DNA from: Anaerolineales bacterium
GTDB taxonomy: Bacteria > Chloroflexota > Anaerolineae > Anaerolineales > Villigracilaceae
Direction of reading: 5' to 3'
Length of the DNA stretch: 39,675 nucleotides
NCBI GenBank assembly: GCA_016789025.1
Contig: JAEURC010000084.1
Span: forward strand, 1-39,675
The position numbers were made by a program, and so were the translations under genes. Under the pieces are notes generated by a model. The model was not told the DNA's origin. It worked only from the letters and a program-made list of their open reading frames with translations, and did no database searches. Positions 1 through 7,816 of the stretch are shown one piece after another (the stretch's first letter is position 1; the number at the start of each line of letters is the position of its first letter).

Positions 1-326
1 ATATTTTCAACATGCACATGCACCGCGCCCACATCCATGCCGACCGTTTCCGTCACCGCGCGCGTCACTTGTTCCTGCACGTTGCGGCTCACTTCGCGGA
101 TATTCACGTCGCGCTTGAGGATCAAGTGCAGGTCGATAACCGCCAAATTATCTTCGACCTCGATCCGCACCCCATCATGGGCTCCCCGCCGGAATAGGCG
201 ATTCACTCCGCCGGTGACGCCTGCCATGCGGCTGACGCCCGGCACGCTCAACGCCGACAATCTCACGATGGTAATAAGCACATCGGGAGCGATGGTGGTT
301 TTATCTAGGGAGGGCGAGTCGGTCAT
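1..326 (-). CDS. Asp23/Gls24 family envelope stress protein (3' part beyond window edge)
   Basis: An open minus-strand frame starts at the ATG at 326-324 and runs off the left edge after about 108 codons, so the C-terminus is missing. The translation has the family pattern: a helix-strand opening with APDVLITIVRLSALSVPGV, then alternating strands (VRIEVEDNLAVIDLHLIL) and a closing amphipathic helix with EVSRNVQEQVTRAVTETVGM leading into VDVGAVHVHVEN-like residues. Family members are small cytoplasmic proteins, often tied to the envelope or alkaline stress; here the exact role is unknown. It lies downstream of fabG in the same direction, separated by a heptamer palindrome. The plus-strand frames over this stretch are shadows. 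Confidence 0.8.
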   Translation of the reverse strand, partial: MTDSPSLDKTTIAPDVLITIVRLSALSVPGVSRMAGVTGGVNRLFRRGAHDGVRIEVEDNLAVIDLHLILKRDVNIREVSRNVQEQVTRAVTETVGMDVGAVHVHVEN

Positions 327-340
327 GGTTAATCCATTTC

Positions 341-375
341 AGAGACTAGAGACTAGAGACTAGTCTCTAGTCTCT
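341..375. repeat. Heptamer palindrome: three AGAGACT then two AGTCTCT
   Basis: Three tandem copies of AGAGACT (341-361) are followed directly by two copies of its reverse complement AGTCTCT (362-375), so the segment can fold into a hairpin. A short T run follows on the plus strand (377-381). It sits between fabG and the Asp23 gene, and could act as a processing or termination structure. The same 7-base theme recurs near 3.5, 5.65 and 33.9 kb. Confidence 0.8.
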
Positions 376-380
376 GTTTT

Positions 381-1139
381 TCACATCATCGCCATTCCGC
401 CATCCACACCCAGCACTTGACCGGTGATGAACGCGGCTTGATCGGATGCGAGGAAGGCGACCGCGTAGGCAATCTCTTCGGGTTTGCCTTTGCGCGCCAG
501 CGGGACCAATTTCAATGAGGCTTCGAGCGTCTCGGGCGACATCGCGTCGAGAATCTCCGTATCCACAAACCCCGGCGCAATTGCGTTGACGGTGATATTC
601 CGCGCCGCCACTTCGCGCGCCAGCGATTTTGTGAATGCGATCTGCCCGCCTTTCGAAGCGGAATAATTTACCTGACCGGGATTTCCCATCTGCCCAGCCA
701 CCGACGCCATGTTGATGATTCGTCCCGCGCGCTTTCGCATCATGTGTTTTACGGCCGCTTTTGAGCAATTGAACGTAGATTTGAGATTGGTCGTGATGAC
801 CGAGTCCCAATCCGATTCAGACATCATCATGATCAACGTGTCCTTTGTGATGCCCGCGTTGTTGACGAGGATGCTCAGGTCGCCGAACGTGTCAATCGCA
901 AACTTGATCAACGCCTCCGCCTGCTTGAAGTCCGAAACGTCCGCTTGAAACGCGGCGGCTTTGCCTCCCGCCGCTTGAACGGCTTTCACCACCTCGTCCG
1001 CCGCCTCGGAGGATTTGTTGTAATTGACGACCACTGCCGCGCCGCGCGCCGCGAGTTCGAGCGCCACCGCGCGACCAATTCCGCGCGAACCGCCGGTCAC
1101 CACCGCAACTCTGTTTTCAAGCGATAACGAATCTGCCAT
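381..1139 (-). CDS. fabG: 3-oxoacyl-[acyl-carrier-protein] reductase
   Basis: A 252-residue classical short-chain dehydrogenase that reduces 3-oxoacyl-ACP with NADPH in fatty acid elongation, in the cytoplasm. It has the TGGSRGIG cofactor loop (residues 15-22), NNAG (93-96) and the full catalytic set Asn118, Ser146, Tyr159 and Lys163 (YSASK). The C-terminus ends with the ITGQVLGVDGG pattern usual in FabG. I chose the ATG at 1139 and not the upstream one at 1169, because GAGGAG lies about 8 bases before it and because the FabG family begins close to here. It stands upstream of the Asp23 gene; no acpP or fabF is in view, so FabG is favoured over other SDR roles mainly by sequence. Confidence 0.88.
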   Translation of the reverse strand: MADSLSLENRVAVVTGGSRGIGRAVALELAARGAAVVVNYNKSSEAADEVVKAVQAAGGKAAAFQADVSDFKQAEALIKFAIDTFGDLSILVNNAGITKDTLIMMMSESDWDSVITTNLKSTFNCSKAAVKHMMRKRAGRIINMASVAGQMGNPGQVNYSASKGGQIAFTKSLAREVAARNITVNAIAPGFVDTEILDAMSPETLEASLKLVPLARKGKPEEIAYAVAFLASDQAAFITGQVLGVDGGMAMM

Positions 1140-1176
1140 GTGAGAATCTCCTCGTATGAAATTATACAACAGGTTG

Positions 1177-1234
1177 CAGGGGCACAGCGAGACCGTTTAT
1201 CGCCAGAATCACCTTTCGTTTCGCTGTGCCTCTG
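1177..1234. terminator. Long hairpin between fabG and the DUF1461 gene
   Basis: Arms 1177-1193 and 1218-1234 are 17 bases each and match except at two places that allow G-U pairs, with a 24-base loop. No T tract follows on the minus strand, so this could be a terminator of another kind, a processing site or a dispersed repeat. It lies just downstream of the DUF1461 stop codon. Confidence 0.5.
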
Positions 1235-1243
1235 CATACAAAT

Positions 1244-1915
1244 TCATTTTCCTCTCATCCCTACCCCCAACGCGACGCCACCTCCCAGCGCGATCACCGC
1301 CGCGAGCAAGAACGCATCCTGCCAAAAGCGGATGGGAAACAAACGAATCAATGTATCCGAGTACAAGAACAGCCATGAATCGCCTACAAAAAACAATTTA
1401 TGGAATGCGGTAAAGAAATCCCAAAAGACATTTGGATTGACAACAATGCCAATGACAACAATCAGCCCGATGACGATAGCCAGCCCGACCATCAGCCATC
1501 CGCCACGCATCAAACCGTGACGGTACTCCTGTTCCCAGCCCCCCAACCTTGACCAAATCCCCAGCGCGAGCAGGATTACGAGTATCGCATACCAAACATT
1601 CAACGCACCTTTTGTCACGCCCTTGACATCCTCCATGTGACTTAGTTCTCTTTCATTATAAAGAGGAGCCCCGTCATCAAATGTCAAATCGCCAAGGTAC
1701 GAAATCTCCGCGGTGTTGACGAGATACTTCAACGCGTACGGCGCCCACTTCAGGCGGTCTTCTTTTGTGAAGCCATATTCATCACGCGGAAAGTACGGCA
1801 TGTTGTATTCGACTTGCAAGAAAGCGGTGGTTAACAGCAAGCGCAGTCCCAGCCCGATGAGGGCGAGAGGGATGAGAATGGTGACAAGCCAGGAGAGGAG
1901 AGTAAATTTATTCAT
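1244..1915 (-). CDS. DUF1461 (TIGR01906-type) integral membrane protein
   Basis: A 223-residue protein with about five membrane segments: an N-terminal one (residues 4-30), a long extracytoplasmic loop, then spans near 108-125, 138-162 and 200-220. The region NPNVFWDFFTAFHKLFF followed by W, a D-x-LIRLFP motif and FWQDAF is characteristic of the DUF1461 family, found mostly in Gram-positives and Chloroflexota. Function is not known. Its ATG overlaps the last four bases of the upstream spermidine-synthase-like gene (ATGA arrangement), which implies translational coupling in one operon. Confidence 0.85.
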   Translation of the reverse strand: MNKFTLLSWLVTILIPLALIGLGLRLLLTTAFLQVEYNMPYFPRDEYGFTKEDRLKWAPYALKYLVNTAEISYLGDLTFDDGAPLYNERELSHMEDVKGVTKGALNVWYAILVILLALGIWSRLGGWEQEYRHGLMRGGWLMVGLAIVIGLIVVIGIVVNPNVFWDFFTAFHKLFFVGDSWLFLYSDTLIRLFPIRFWQDAFLLAAVIALGGGVALGVGMRGK

Positions 1916-3462
1916 TCTAAATATTGTGTGCCGCCTTCGAGGATAAAGCGAATCACCATGTCATTGACGATCCATTCAATTGGCGCATGGTCGTCGGTGA
2001 AGACTGTCGTTGGCTCGAAGCCAGTTTCGAGATTGGAGAAGGTCACTTGCATGGTGGTGATGAGCAATGGATTGACTGATGGATCGTTCGATAACGCCAG
2101 TAAGTTCATTGCAAAGTTTTCAGGGATGGTCTTCTGCTTGGTGGCGAAGATCATTGTGTTGAGCGAGCCTGGGATGTCAACTGTATAAACAGAAGGGAAG
2201 ACGGTCGCCATCGTGGTGGCGAGTCCGTTGATGAGGCGGCGGTCGCCGGGGACGCTGGCAGAGTTGATGGTTAGCACCCCGTTCTCCGTCAGGTGTGAGG
2301 CGCAGATCTCGAAGAATTCCTGCGTCGTCATATGCGGAGGAATGTATGGCGGGCGGTACGCATCCACGGCGATGATGTCATATTTTTGTTCGCTTCGTTC
2401 GAGATTCAATCGCCCGTCGCCGATGATGACGTTCAGGTTGGGCATATTCATATCGAAATATTTTCGCCCAACTTCGACGATCTTCGGATCAAGTTCGTAG
2501 CCGTCAATGGGAATGTTCTCGTACACGGCGGTCATTTGGCCCGCGGTCGTCCCTGCCGCGAGACCGACGATGGCGACGCGTTTGATGTCCGACGGTTTGC
2601 GATTTGAGTAAAAATAAGGGCTGACGAGGAATTGATCCCATGGACCGTTGTATTGCAGTGTGTCGGGATGATAGATCGAGTGAACGCCTTGTCCCTCGTT
2701 GAGACGCAGAATCGTGAAGCCGTTTTGATTCAACACCTCGATATAGTTATACGCGGACTCGGTCTCATAGATTTGCGCCGCGCTCGTCTTCAACGATTGA
2801 TTTGCAGTGAGTAACGCCAACGCGATCAACACGAACGGCATCCAAATGTGTTTGAGCATCTCGCGTTGACTCGCAAAACGCGCCAAACCGATCAGCGCGA
2901 CGGATAAAAGAATCATGCTGAATAATAAAAATGTATTCTTTGTTCCAATGGCAGGGATGGTGACGAGTGTAGGCAAAAATGTCCCGATAAATGAGCCGAG
3001 GGTCGAGATGGCGTAGATTTGTCCCGAAATTTGTCCCGCGCGGGAAGTGTCGTCAACGGTGAGGCGAATCGCGTAAGGCGAGATCGTTCCCAGCAACGTG
3101 ATCGGGATGATGAACAGAATCAACACGGCGATGAACGACGCACCAAGGATTCCAACTTGCAACGAATCGAACGCGGTTGCCGCGCCGCGCAAAACGGGAC
3201 TTGCAATGTACGGGACGAGTCCCAGCGTGAACGCGCCCCACGCAAGGACGCGATACATTGCGGCGGGAGTCGGATTTGCATCCGCCCATTTGCCGCCCAG
3301 GAAGTAGCCGAAAGTGAGGTAGATGAGGATCAGCCCAATGATGCTCGCCCAGACGATGTTGCTCGTGCCAAACACGTTGCCGATGAGGCGCCCCGCCGCG
3401 AGTTCGGCGGCGAGGGTGGTCATGCCTGAGATGAAGACAGTGAAGAGGAGGTAGTTTTTCAT
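1912..3462 (-). CDS. Membrane-fused spermidine-synthase-like protein
   Basis: A 516-residue two-part protein. Residues 1-210 hold about six to seven hydrophobic segments of the MFS-like type found in fused spermidine synthases. Residues about 230-515 form a Rossmann methyltransferase-like domain with the SAM-type glycine loop VAIVGLAAGTTAGQ, the acidic strand end GYELDPKIVEVG, IIGDGRL, and AVDAYRPPYIPPHMTT where polyamine synthases carry the catalytic Asp. True aminopropyltransferase activity is uncertain, since these fusions have not been clearly assigned a substrate. The 4-base overlap with the DUF1461 gene suggests joint function. The start is supported by a TATAAT box ending 8 bases before the ATG with no Shine-Dalgarno between, predicting a leaderless transcript. 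Confidence 0.85.
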   Translation of the reverse strand: MKNYLLFTVFISGMTTLAAELAAGRLIGNVFGTSNIVWASIIGLILIYLTFGYFLGGKWADANPTPAAMYRVLAWGAFTLGLVPYIASPVLRGAATAFDSLQVGILGASFIAVLILFIIPITLLGTISPYAIRLTVDDTSRAGQISGQIYAISTLGSFIGTFLPTLVTIPAIGTKNTFLLFSMILLSVALIGLARFASQREMLKHIWMPFVLIALALLTANQSLKTSAAQIYETESAYNYIEVLNQNGFTILRLNEGQGVHSIYHPDTLQYNGPWDQFLVSPYFYSNRKPSDIKRVAIVGLAAGTTAGQMTAVYENIPIDGYELDPKIVEVGRKYFDMNMPNLNVIIGDGRLNLERSEQKYDIIAVDAYRPPYIPPHMTTQEFFEICASHLTENGVLTINSASVPGDRRLINGLATTMATVFPSVYTVDIPGSLNTMIFATKQKTIPENFAMNLLALSNDPSVNPLLITTMQVTFSNLETGFEPTTVFTDDHAPIEWIVNDMVIRFILEGGTQYLE

Positions 3463-3470
3463 TGGAAGGA

Positions 3471-3476
3471 ATTATA
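3471..3476 (-). promoter_or_regulatory. -10 box of the spermidine-synthase-like gene (leaderless)
   Basis: On the minus strand a perfect TATAAT is followed by 8 bases (TCCTTCCA) and then the ATG at 3462. Transcription would begin at or within a base or two of the start codon. No good -35 is visible. Confidence 0.6.
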
Positions 3477-3513
3477 CAGTAATTGGTAAATGGTAATTAT
3501 TGGTCGATTATTG

Positions 3514-3557
3514 AGATTAGAGAATTGGAGATTGGAGACTAGAGACTGGAGATTGAT
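3514..3557. repeat. Degenerate heptamer repeat (consensus GAYTRGA)
   Basis: About six units of 7-8 bases in a row: GATTAGA, GAATTGGA, GATTGGA, GACTAGA, GACTGGA, GATTGAT. The repeat lies between the divergent spermidine-synthase-like and PaiB-like genes. It is open in the PaiB frame, which makes an over-long N-terminus look possible there. Confidence 0.75.
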
Positions 3558-3600
3558 CGAGAGGCAGGATGATATACTTTTGCTCGCTCAAAGGAGAAAA

Positions 3601-4215
3601 ATGTATACGTCGAAGTTGTATCGTGAGGAAGATCGAAGAAAGATCATCGAGTTTTTGAAGCAGAATGAATTTGCGATTGTGGTGGCGTATGATGGCGAGA
3701 AGCCAACGGCGAGTCACTTGTTGGTGGAGGTCTTTGAGGAAAGCGAGCGGATTTTCATCAACGGGCACATGTCGAGGGCGAATCTGCTTTGGAAGACGTT
3801 TGAACGAGACGCGGATGTGCTGACCATTTTTCACGGAGCGCACACGTATATTTCGCCAACGTGGTACAACCACGTCAACGTGCCAACGTGGAATTATCAG
3901 GCGGTGCATGTCTATGGCAAGCCGCGAATTATTGAAGACTACGATGAGGCGTTTCAAATCCTCAAAGGGCTGACCCGTCGCCATGAAGAGACGAGCCACT
4001 ACAGCCTTGAATCTTTGCCGCAGGATTTTGTTAAAAAGCAGATCAAGGGAATCGTCGCGTTTCAAATCGAGGTGACGCGTTTCGATGCGAATTACAAGTT
4101 AAGCCAAAATCGCGACGATGAGGATTATCGAAATATCGTTGCGAAGCTTGAAGAACGCGAGGATGACATGTCGCATGGGGTAGCGGAGGCGATGAGGAAT
4201 AATAGGCAAGTGTAG
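3601..4215 (+). CDS. PaiB-like FMN-binding split-barrel protein
   Basis: A 204-residue protein of the PaiB/FMN-binding negative regulator family, related to pyridoxamine-phosphate oxidases. It opens with MYTSKLYREEDRRKIIEFL, then ASHLLVEVFEES and FINGHMSRANLLWK, and has the family signature ISPTWYNHVNVPTWNYQAVH (about residues 85-104) followed by GKPRIIED and IKGIVAFQIEVTRFDANYKLSQNR. The start at 3601 is fixed by AAGGAG at 3591-3596; an in-frame ATG at 3490 would only add translated heptamer repeat. PaiB in Bacillus affects sporulation and degradative enzyme genes; here the target is unknown. It stands alone on the plus strand. Confidence 0.88.
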   Translation: MYTSKLYREEDRRKIIEFLKQNEFAIVVAYDGEKPTASHLLVEVFEESERIFINGHMSRANLLWKTFERDADVLTIFHGAHTYISPTWYNHVNVPTWNYQAVHVYGKPRIIEDYDEAFQILKGLTRRHEETSHYSLESLPQDFVKKQIKGIVAFQIEVTRFDANYKLSQNRDDEDYRNIVAKLEEREDDMSHGVAEAMRNNRQV

Positions 4216-4235
4216 AGACAGGACAACATCGTCTC

Positions 4236-4595
4236 TTATCGTTTAATTCGTAATGCCACCCACGAAAAAAGAATCACGCCGAGGTAACTGAAGGCGAGGT
4301 CAAGTAGCGAGAATGTACGGCTGTTGAAAAATTGTTGCGAGTATTCCTCGGCGCCGATGACGAGGGCGAGAGTCAAGCCGACGGAAAGCGCGACCAATTT
4401 CGGGTCCCGGTGAGGAAGCGAGTGGAGGAAGGTCAGGTTGAGGAGCAGGGTGAGAATCCCGAAGAGGAGGAAGTGTCCCACTTTGTCGCCGTAGGGAATC
4501 GAGTTGATGAAGCCGAGGACGCCAAGTTTGCCAGTATCCGCAAGAACGATGATGAGGACAATAAAGAGCGCGAAAAGAATTGCAAGCCATTTCAT
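4236..4595 (-). CDS. VanZ-like family membrane protein
   Basis: A 119-residue protein with four hydrophobic segments (about 3-22, 40-56, 66-84, 95-114). The D-K-V-G-H-F stretch at the start of span two and EEYSQQFFNSRTFSLLDLAFSYLG (a run with E-x-x-Q then F/R-x-x-x-x-x-D) match the VanZ-like family, named for teicoplanin resistance but mostly of unknown function. The ATG follows directly after the T tract of the dedA terminator and lacks a Shine-Dalgarno sequence. It is therefore either expressed by readthrough or starts elsewhere; no better start is visible. Confidence 0.75.
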   Translation of the reverse strand: MKWLAILFALFIVLIIVLADTGKLGVLGFINSIPYGDKVGHFLLFGILTLLLNLTFLHSLPHRDPKLVALSVGLTLALVIGAEEYSQQFFNSRTFSLLDLAFSYLGVILFSWVALRIKR

Positions 4596-4605
4596 GGAAA
4601 AAAAC

Positions 4606-4625
4606 GAGACGCCTTAGGGCGTCTC
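4606..4625 (-). terminator. Intrinsic terminator of the DedA gene
   Basis: GAGACGCC and GGCGTCTC form an 8-bp stem around a 4-base loop, followed on the minus strand by G and seven T. The DedA stop codon TAA lies inside the loop, and the T tract abuts the start of the VanZ-like gene. Confidence 0.8.
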
Positions 4626-5276
4626 TGCTTTTGTTGCTTTTTCCATTTTCGATTCGCGCCGCGCTTTCCACCATTCAACGATCATCGGTACGACCGACAT
4701 CAGGATGATCACAATAATGACCAGCTCAAAATTCTTTTGCACAAATTCAAGCCTGCCAAAGAAATAGCCGAGCAGGGTAAAAAGCACAACCCAAGTGACG
4801 CCGCCCACGATGTTATACGTGGCAAAATAAGCATACGACATTTTGCCGACGCCCGCGACGAACGGCGCAAACGTGCGGACGATGGGGACAAAGCGCGCGA
4901 GGAAGATCGCCTTGCCGCCATGTTTTTCAAAAAAGGCGTGGGTCTTTTCGATGTATTCCTTTTTGATCCATTTGATGCTGTACGCGCGCTCGCCAAGATA
5001 ATGACCGATGGAATAGTTCACGGCATCTCCCAACACCGCCGCAATGATCAACAAAACGATCAAGCCCCACACGTTCAGCAAGCCGTCTGCCGCGAAAGCG
5101 CCTGCCGCAAACAACAACGAATCGCCGGGCAGGAATGGCATGATCACCAGACCTGTTTCAACGAAGATCACCGCGAACAGGATGCCGTGCGTCCAGACGC
5201 CGTAATCCATGATGATATTCCTCAAGTGATCGTCAATGTGGAGGATAAAGTCAATTAAAAATTTTATTTGTTCCAT
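4614..5276 (-). CDS. DedA family membrane protein
   Basis: A 220-residue protein of the DedA/SNARE-associated family, now linked to flipping of undecaprenyl phosphate or phosphatidylethanolamine across the cytoplasmic membrane. Visible landmarks: FVETGLVIMPFLPGDSLLF (about residues 37-55) with the E and PGD typical of the family, GDAVNYSIGHYLGE, and FLARFVPIVRTFAPFVAGVG with the conserved R-x-x-P-x-x-R-T. Several membrane segments follow. I take the ATG at 5276 and not the 5474 frame start, because the intervening 66 residues have no family match and cover a palindrome. GGAAAG about 12 bases upstream is a weak ribosome site. Confidence 0.9.
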   Translation of the reverse strand: MEQIKFLIDFILHIDDHLRNIIMDYGVWTHGILFAVIFVETGLVIMPFLPGDSLLFAAGAFAADGLLNVWGLIVLLIIAAVLGDAVNYSIGHYLGERAYSIKWIKKEYIEKTHAFFEKHGGKAIFLARFVPIVRTFAPFVAGVGKMSYAYFATYNIVGGVTWVVLFTLLGYFFGRLEFVQKNFELVIIVIILMSVVPMIVEWWKARRESKMEKATKAETP

Positions 5277-5297
5277 GATTCTTTCTTTCCAGATATA

Positions 5298-5330
5298 AAC
5301 TTCGGAAGTCCATATTTGACTTCCGAAGTT
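5298..5330. terminator. 13-bp perfect hairpin between the small membrane gene and dedA
   Basis: AACTTCGGAAGTC and GACTTCCGAAGTT pair perfectly around a 7-base loop (CATATTT). It lies just downstream of the small membrane protein and just upstream of dedA, all on the minus strand. There is no T tract on the minus side, so termination is plausible but not proved. Confidence 0.55.
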
Positions 5331-5353
5331 TTGGGTTTTCAAACAGGCGCAGA

Positions 5354-5632
5354 TTATACCGTGCTTTCCTCTTTCGGCTCGATGCGGCTGAGCCAATCTC
5401 CGATTACAAGAATGATAAGGCTTCCCAGCGATGACATGCCCACATTGAGCGAACCGAGCGGGAATAACACCCATCCCTGCCAGATGCCGACGATGTGACC
5501 AATGGCAAAGCCGAGAATACTCAAGCCGAGGTACAGCATGAATCGCCAGAAGCCTCCGCCGCGGGTGAAATGATAGAGCGAGCCGAGGAGCAGGGCGATG
5601 AGGAGGGCGAAGAGGAGGGAGGGGACAGTCAT
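5354..5632 (-). CDS. Small hypothetical membrane protein (92 aa)
   Basis: I do not recognise a named family. The protein is 92 residues, with three hydrophobic segments (about 4-20, 30-48 and 62-80), a Gly-rich HFTRGGGFWRF turn between the first two, and a charged tail SRIEPKEESTV. It sits between dedA and the S9 peptidase in the same direction. The start lacks a clear Shine-Dalgarno sequence. Length, hydrophobic pattern and the absence of a competing frame support it as real. Confidence 0.6.
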   Translation of the reverse strand: MTVPSLLFALLIALLLGSLYHFTRGGGFWRFMLYLGLSILGFAIGHIVGIWQGWVLFPLGSLNVGMSSLGSLIILVIGDWLSRIEPKEESTV

Positions 5633-5650
5633 GGATCGGGAAAGAGAAGA

Positions 5651-5685
5651 GATTGGAGATTGGAGATTGGAGATTGGAGAATTAG
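5651..5685. repeat. Tandem heptamer GATTGGA x4
   Basis: Four exact copies of GATTGGA (5651-5678) are followed by the variant GAATTAG. It lies just upstream of the small membrane protein and belongs to the GAYTRGA family seen at 341, 3514 and inside the glycosyltransferase gene. Confidence 0.85.
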
Positions 5686-5734
5686 AAAATTATCGCTCCG
5701 TGGCTACCTGTCTACATGTTTCCTTGTTTACGCT

Positions 5735-7645
5735 CTAGGGCTTTAGATACTTCGTAAAGAAATCGGTGATCGCGTTATAGCATGTGACACGGTTCTCGTA
5801 TTTCAGTACATCGTGACCCTCGTCTTCAAAGACGAGCAGTTCGATGTCTTTGCCGTTCGATTTCAATTCGCGCACGAGGTCTTCGGATTCGGCGGCGACC
5901 ACGCGCGGATCGTTGCGTCCCTGAATGACCAGCATCGGCGCGGACATGTTGTGCAGGTGCGTCTTCGGCGAACGGTCAACAAGGAAGGCGCATTCGTCCG
6001 CTTTTTCGGGGTCGCCCAACGCGATCTTGAAATAAGGCTTCCATGTAGCGGGGATACGTTCTGAAAATGTCAGCAAATCATACGGACCGAACATATCGCA
6101 GGAGGCTTTCCACAAATCGGGGTGCAAGCCCGCCTGCATCAAAGTCATGTAGCCGCCGTACGAGCGACCGACAACTGCCGCGCGAGAAACGTCCAGCCGT
6201 TTATCTTTTGGCAAAACATGTTTCATCGCATGAACGTGATCGAGACGATCCTGCCCGCCCCAGTCGCGGTCAACGTGTTTAGTGTAGGAGAGTCCGTAGC
6301 CCGTGGAGCCGCGCACATTCGGAACAAAGACGGCGAAGCCACGCAACGTGAGGTATTGGATCAACGGCATCGAGAACCACGCGAAGTCGGGGCGCTCCTG
6401 TCCCTGCGGGCCGCCGTGAATGTAATACACAACAGGTCGCGCGCCTTTGTAGCCGAGTCCCTTCGAGGGGAGATAAAGCCGAGCGGAGGTGCGCAGTCCG
6501 TCGTGGGAGAGAAACGAAGCGTCCTCCCCTTTTGAAAGAAGCGAGTCGGGAATCCCAAGAATCTTTTCGCCCGTGTGGCGCGTGACCACATTCCGCTTTT
6601 TGCCGCTGACGGTGTAGAGTTGTGTCGGCGATGTGGCGGTTGAGAACGAGAATGTGAACGAGTCTGTTTTGGAGTCGTAGTGAACGCGCTCGAGCATTCC
6701 GCCATCGAGCGGTTTCGCGCCGACTAAAACGTGCGCGAGGGTCATCAGCCTTTTCTTTTCATTGAACACGCCTTCGTACACCCACGAACAACCGTCAATG
6801 TTGAACGTGAGCAAATAACGATCTTTGCCAAGATGCACGGCTTCCAAAAGTTCGCCGACGCCTTTGTGTTTTACGCCTTTCAATTGCACGCGCTCAAGTT
6901 CGCCTGGCTTTGAAAGATCGAGATACCCGAGGCTGTAGGTGTCGTCAAAAACAGATGAAACCACGATCGCGCCTTTTTCGCTCGGAGAGAAAACAGCGGA
7001 GCCGAGTCCGTTAAGCGGAACATTCTCGCCTTCCGCGCGATCTTCCATTAATTTTCCGTAGATGGTTTTCTGTTTGCCTTTTTCCCACAAACACAACACG
7101 CCATCGCCAACCGCGTATCCCGTTCCGAGCAACAACTTGTTGTGATCCTTGCTATGCGCGGCAACGCCCAAGCCAAATGGATATTCAGCGATCTTGGTCA
7201 ACTTGCCCGACTTGAGATCGCCGCGATATGTTTCGATCATCGCAATGTCGCGCCGTTCCGCGCCGAAGTAAACGAATCCTTTTTCGGCATCACACTCGCC
7301 CAAATGCACGCGATATTTCTCAAAGAAGTTATCGAACGATGGCTCGGGGAAACCGCCGTCCAAAGGAATCAGCATCGGCTGATAATTTTCATCGCCATCT
7401 TTGTCTATCATCACAAGAATTTTCTTGAGTTTGGAGAAAACATAAAACGATAACCCGCCGATCAAATGCGGATTTTGCAACGCGATGTGCGGCGGCAACA
7501 ACGGCTCAGGCACGCTCCCGCCGAACTTCATCGCATACAAACTCAAATGCCCCGACAAATTGCTCAAAAAGAAAATTTTCTTATCGGCATATTGCGGCAC
7601 AACGAACAATCGGGCAGACATCAACGATTCGACACGATACGACAT
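5735..7645 (-). CDS. S9 family serine peptidase (acylaminoacyl-peptidase/DPP-like)
   Basis: A 636-residue two-domain enzyme that would cleave short peptides. Residues 1-about 370 form the beta-propeller typical of prolyl oligopeptidases, and 380-636 the alpha/beta-hydrolase domain. The catalytic triad is readable: Ser495 in GRSYGGYM, Asp579 in QGRNDPRV and His611 in EDEGHDV; the oxyanion motif is IHGGPQGQERPDF (409-421). No signal peptide is visible, so it is probably cytoplasmic. The start at 7645 has GAGGAG 8 bases upstream. Confidence 0.92.
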   Translation of the reverse strand: MSYRVESLMSARLFVVPQYADKKIFFLSNLSGHLSLYAMKFGGSVPEPLLPPHIALQNPHLIGGLSFYVFSKLKKILVMIDKDGDENYQPMLIPLDGGFPEPSFDNFFEKYRVHLGECDAEKGFVYFGAERRDIAMIETYRGDLKSGKLTKIAEYPFGLGVAAHSKDHNKLLLGTGYAVGDGVLCLWEKGKQKTIYGKLMEDRAEGENVPLNGLGSAVFSPSEKGAIVVSSVFDDTYSLGYLDLSKPGELERVQLKGVKHKGVGELLEAVHLGKDRYLLTFNIDGCSWVYEGVFNEKKRLMTLAHVLVGAKPLDGGMLERVHYDSKTDSFTFSFSTATSPTQLYTVSGKKRNVVTRHTGEKILGIPDSLLSKGEDASFLSHDGLRTSARLYLPSKGLGYKGARPVVYYIHGGPQGQERPDFAWFSMPLIQYLTLRGFAVFVPNVRGSTGYGLSYTKHVDRDWGGQDRLDHVHAMKHVLPKDKRLDVSRAAVVGRSYGGYMTLMQAGLHPDLWKASCDMFGPYDLLTFSERIPATWKPYFKIALGDPEKADECAFLVDRSPKTHLHNMSAPMLVIQGRNDPRVVAAESEDLVRELKSNGKDIELLVFEDEGHDVLKYENRVTCYNAITDFFTKYLKP

Positions 7646-7733
7646 GGAAAGGCTCCTCTTGAAATTTGATTTGTTTATTTTACTTTGAGTGACACGAATA
7701 CGATTGCTTCAGGTATGTTGTGTTTGAGGGCGA

Positions 7734-7749
7734 GCGACATAAATGTCGC
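7734..7749. terminator. Short palindrome downstream of mnmA
   Basis: GCGACA and TGTCGC form a 6-bp stem with a TAAA loop, in the 171-base gap between mnmA and the S9 peptidase. Without a strong T tract its role is uncertain. Confidence 0.35.
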
Positions 7750-7816
7750 GTTACGGGAATTGTATTGAAAAATTTCTGATAATTTCCTGATACACCAATT
7801 TGCCTACGCGCAGGAA

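Noticed and set aside
3490..3600. An N-terminal extension of the PaiB-like protein from an ATG at 3490.
   Set aside because: It translates the heptamer repeat, has no family match, and the ATG at 3601 has AAGGAG at a proper distance.
5277..5474. A 66-residue N-terminal extension of DedA.
   Set aside because: It covers a perfect palindrome and the end of the upstream gene, and DedA proteins start at about the ATG at 5276.
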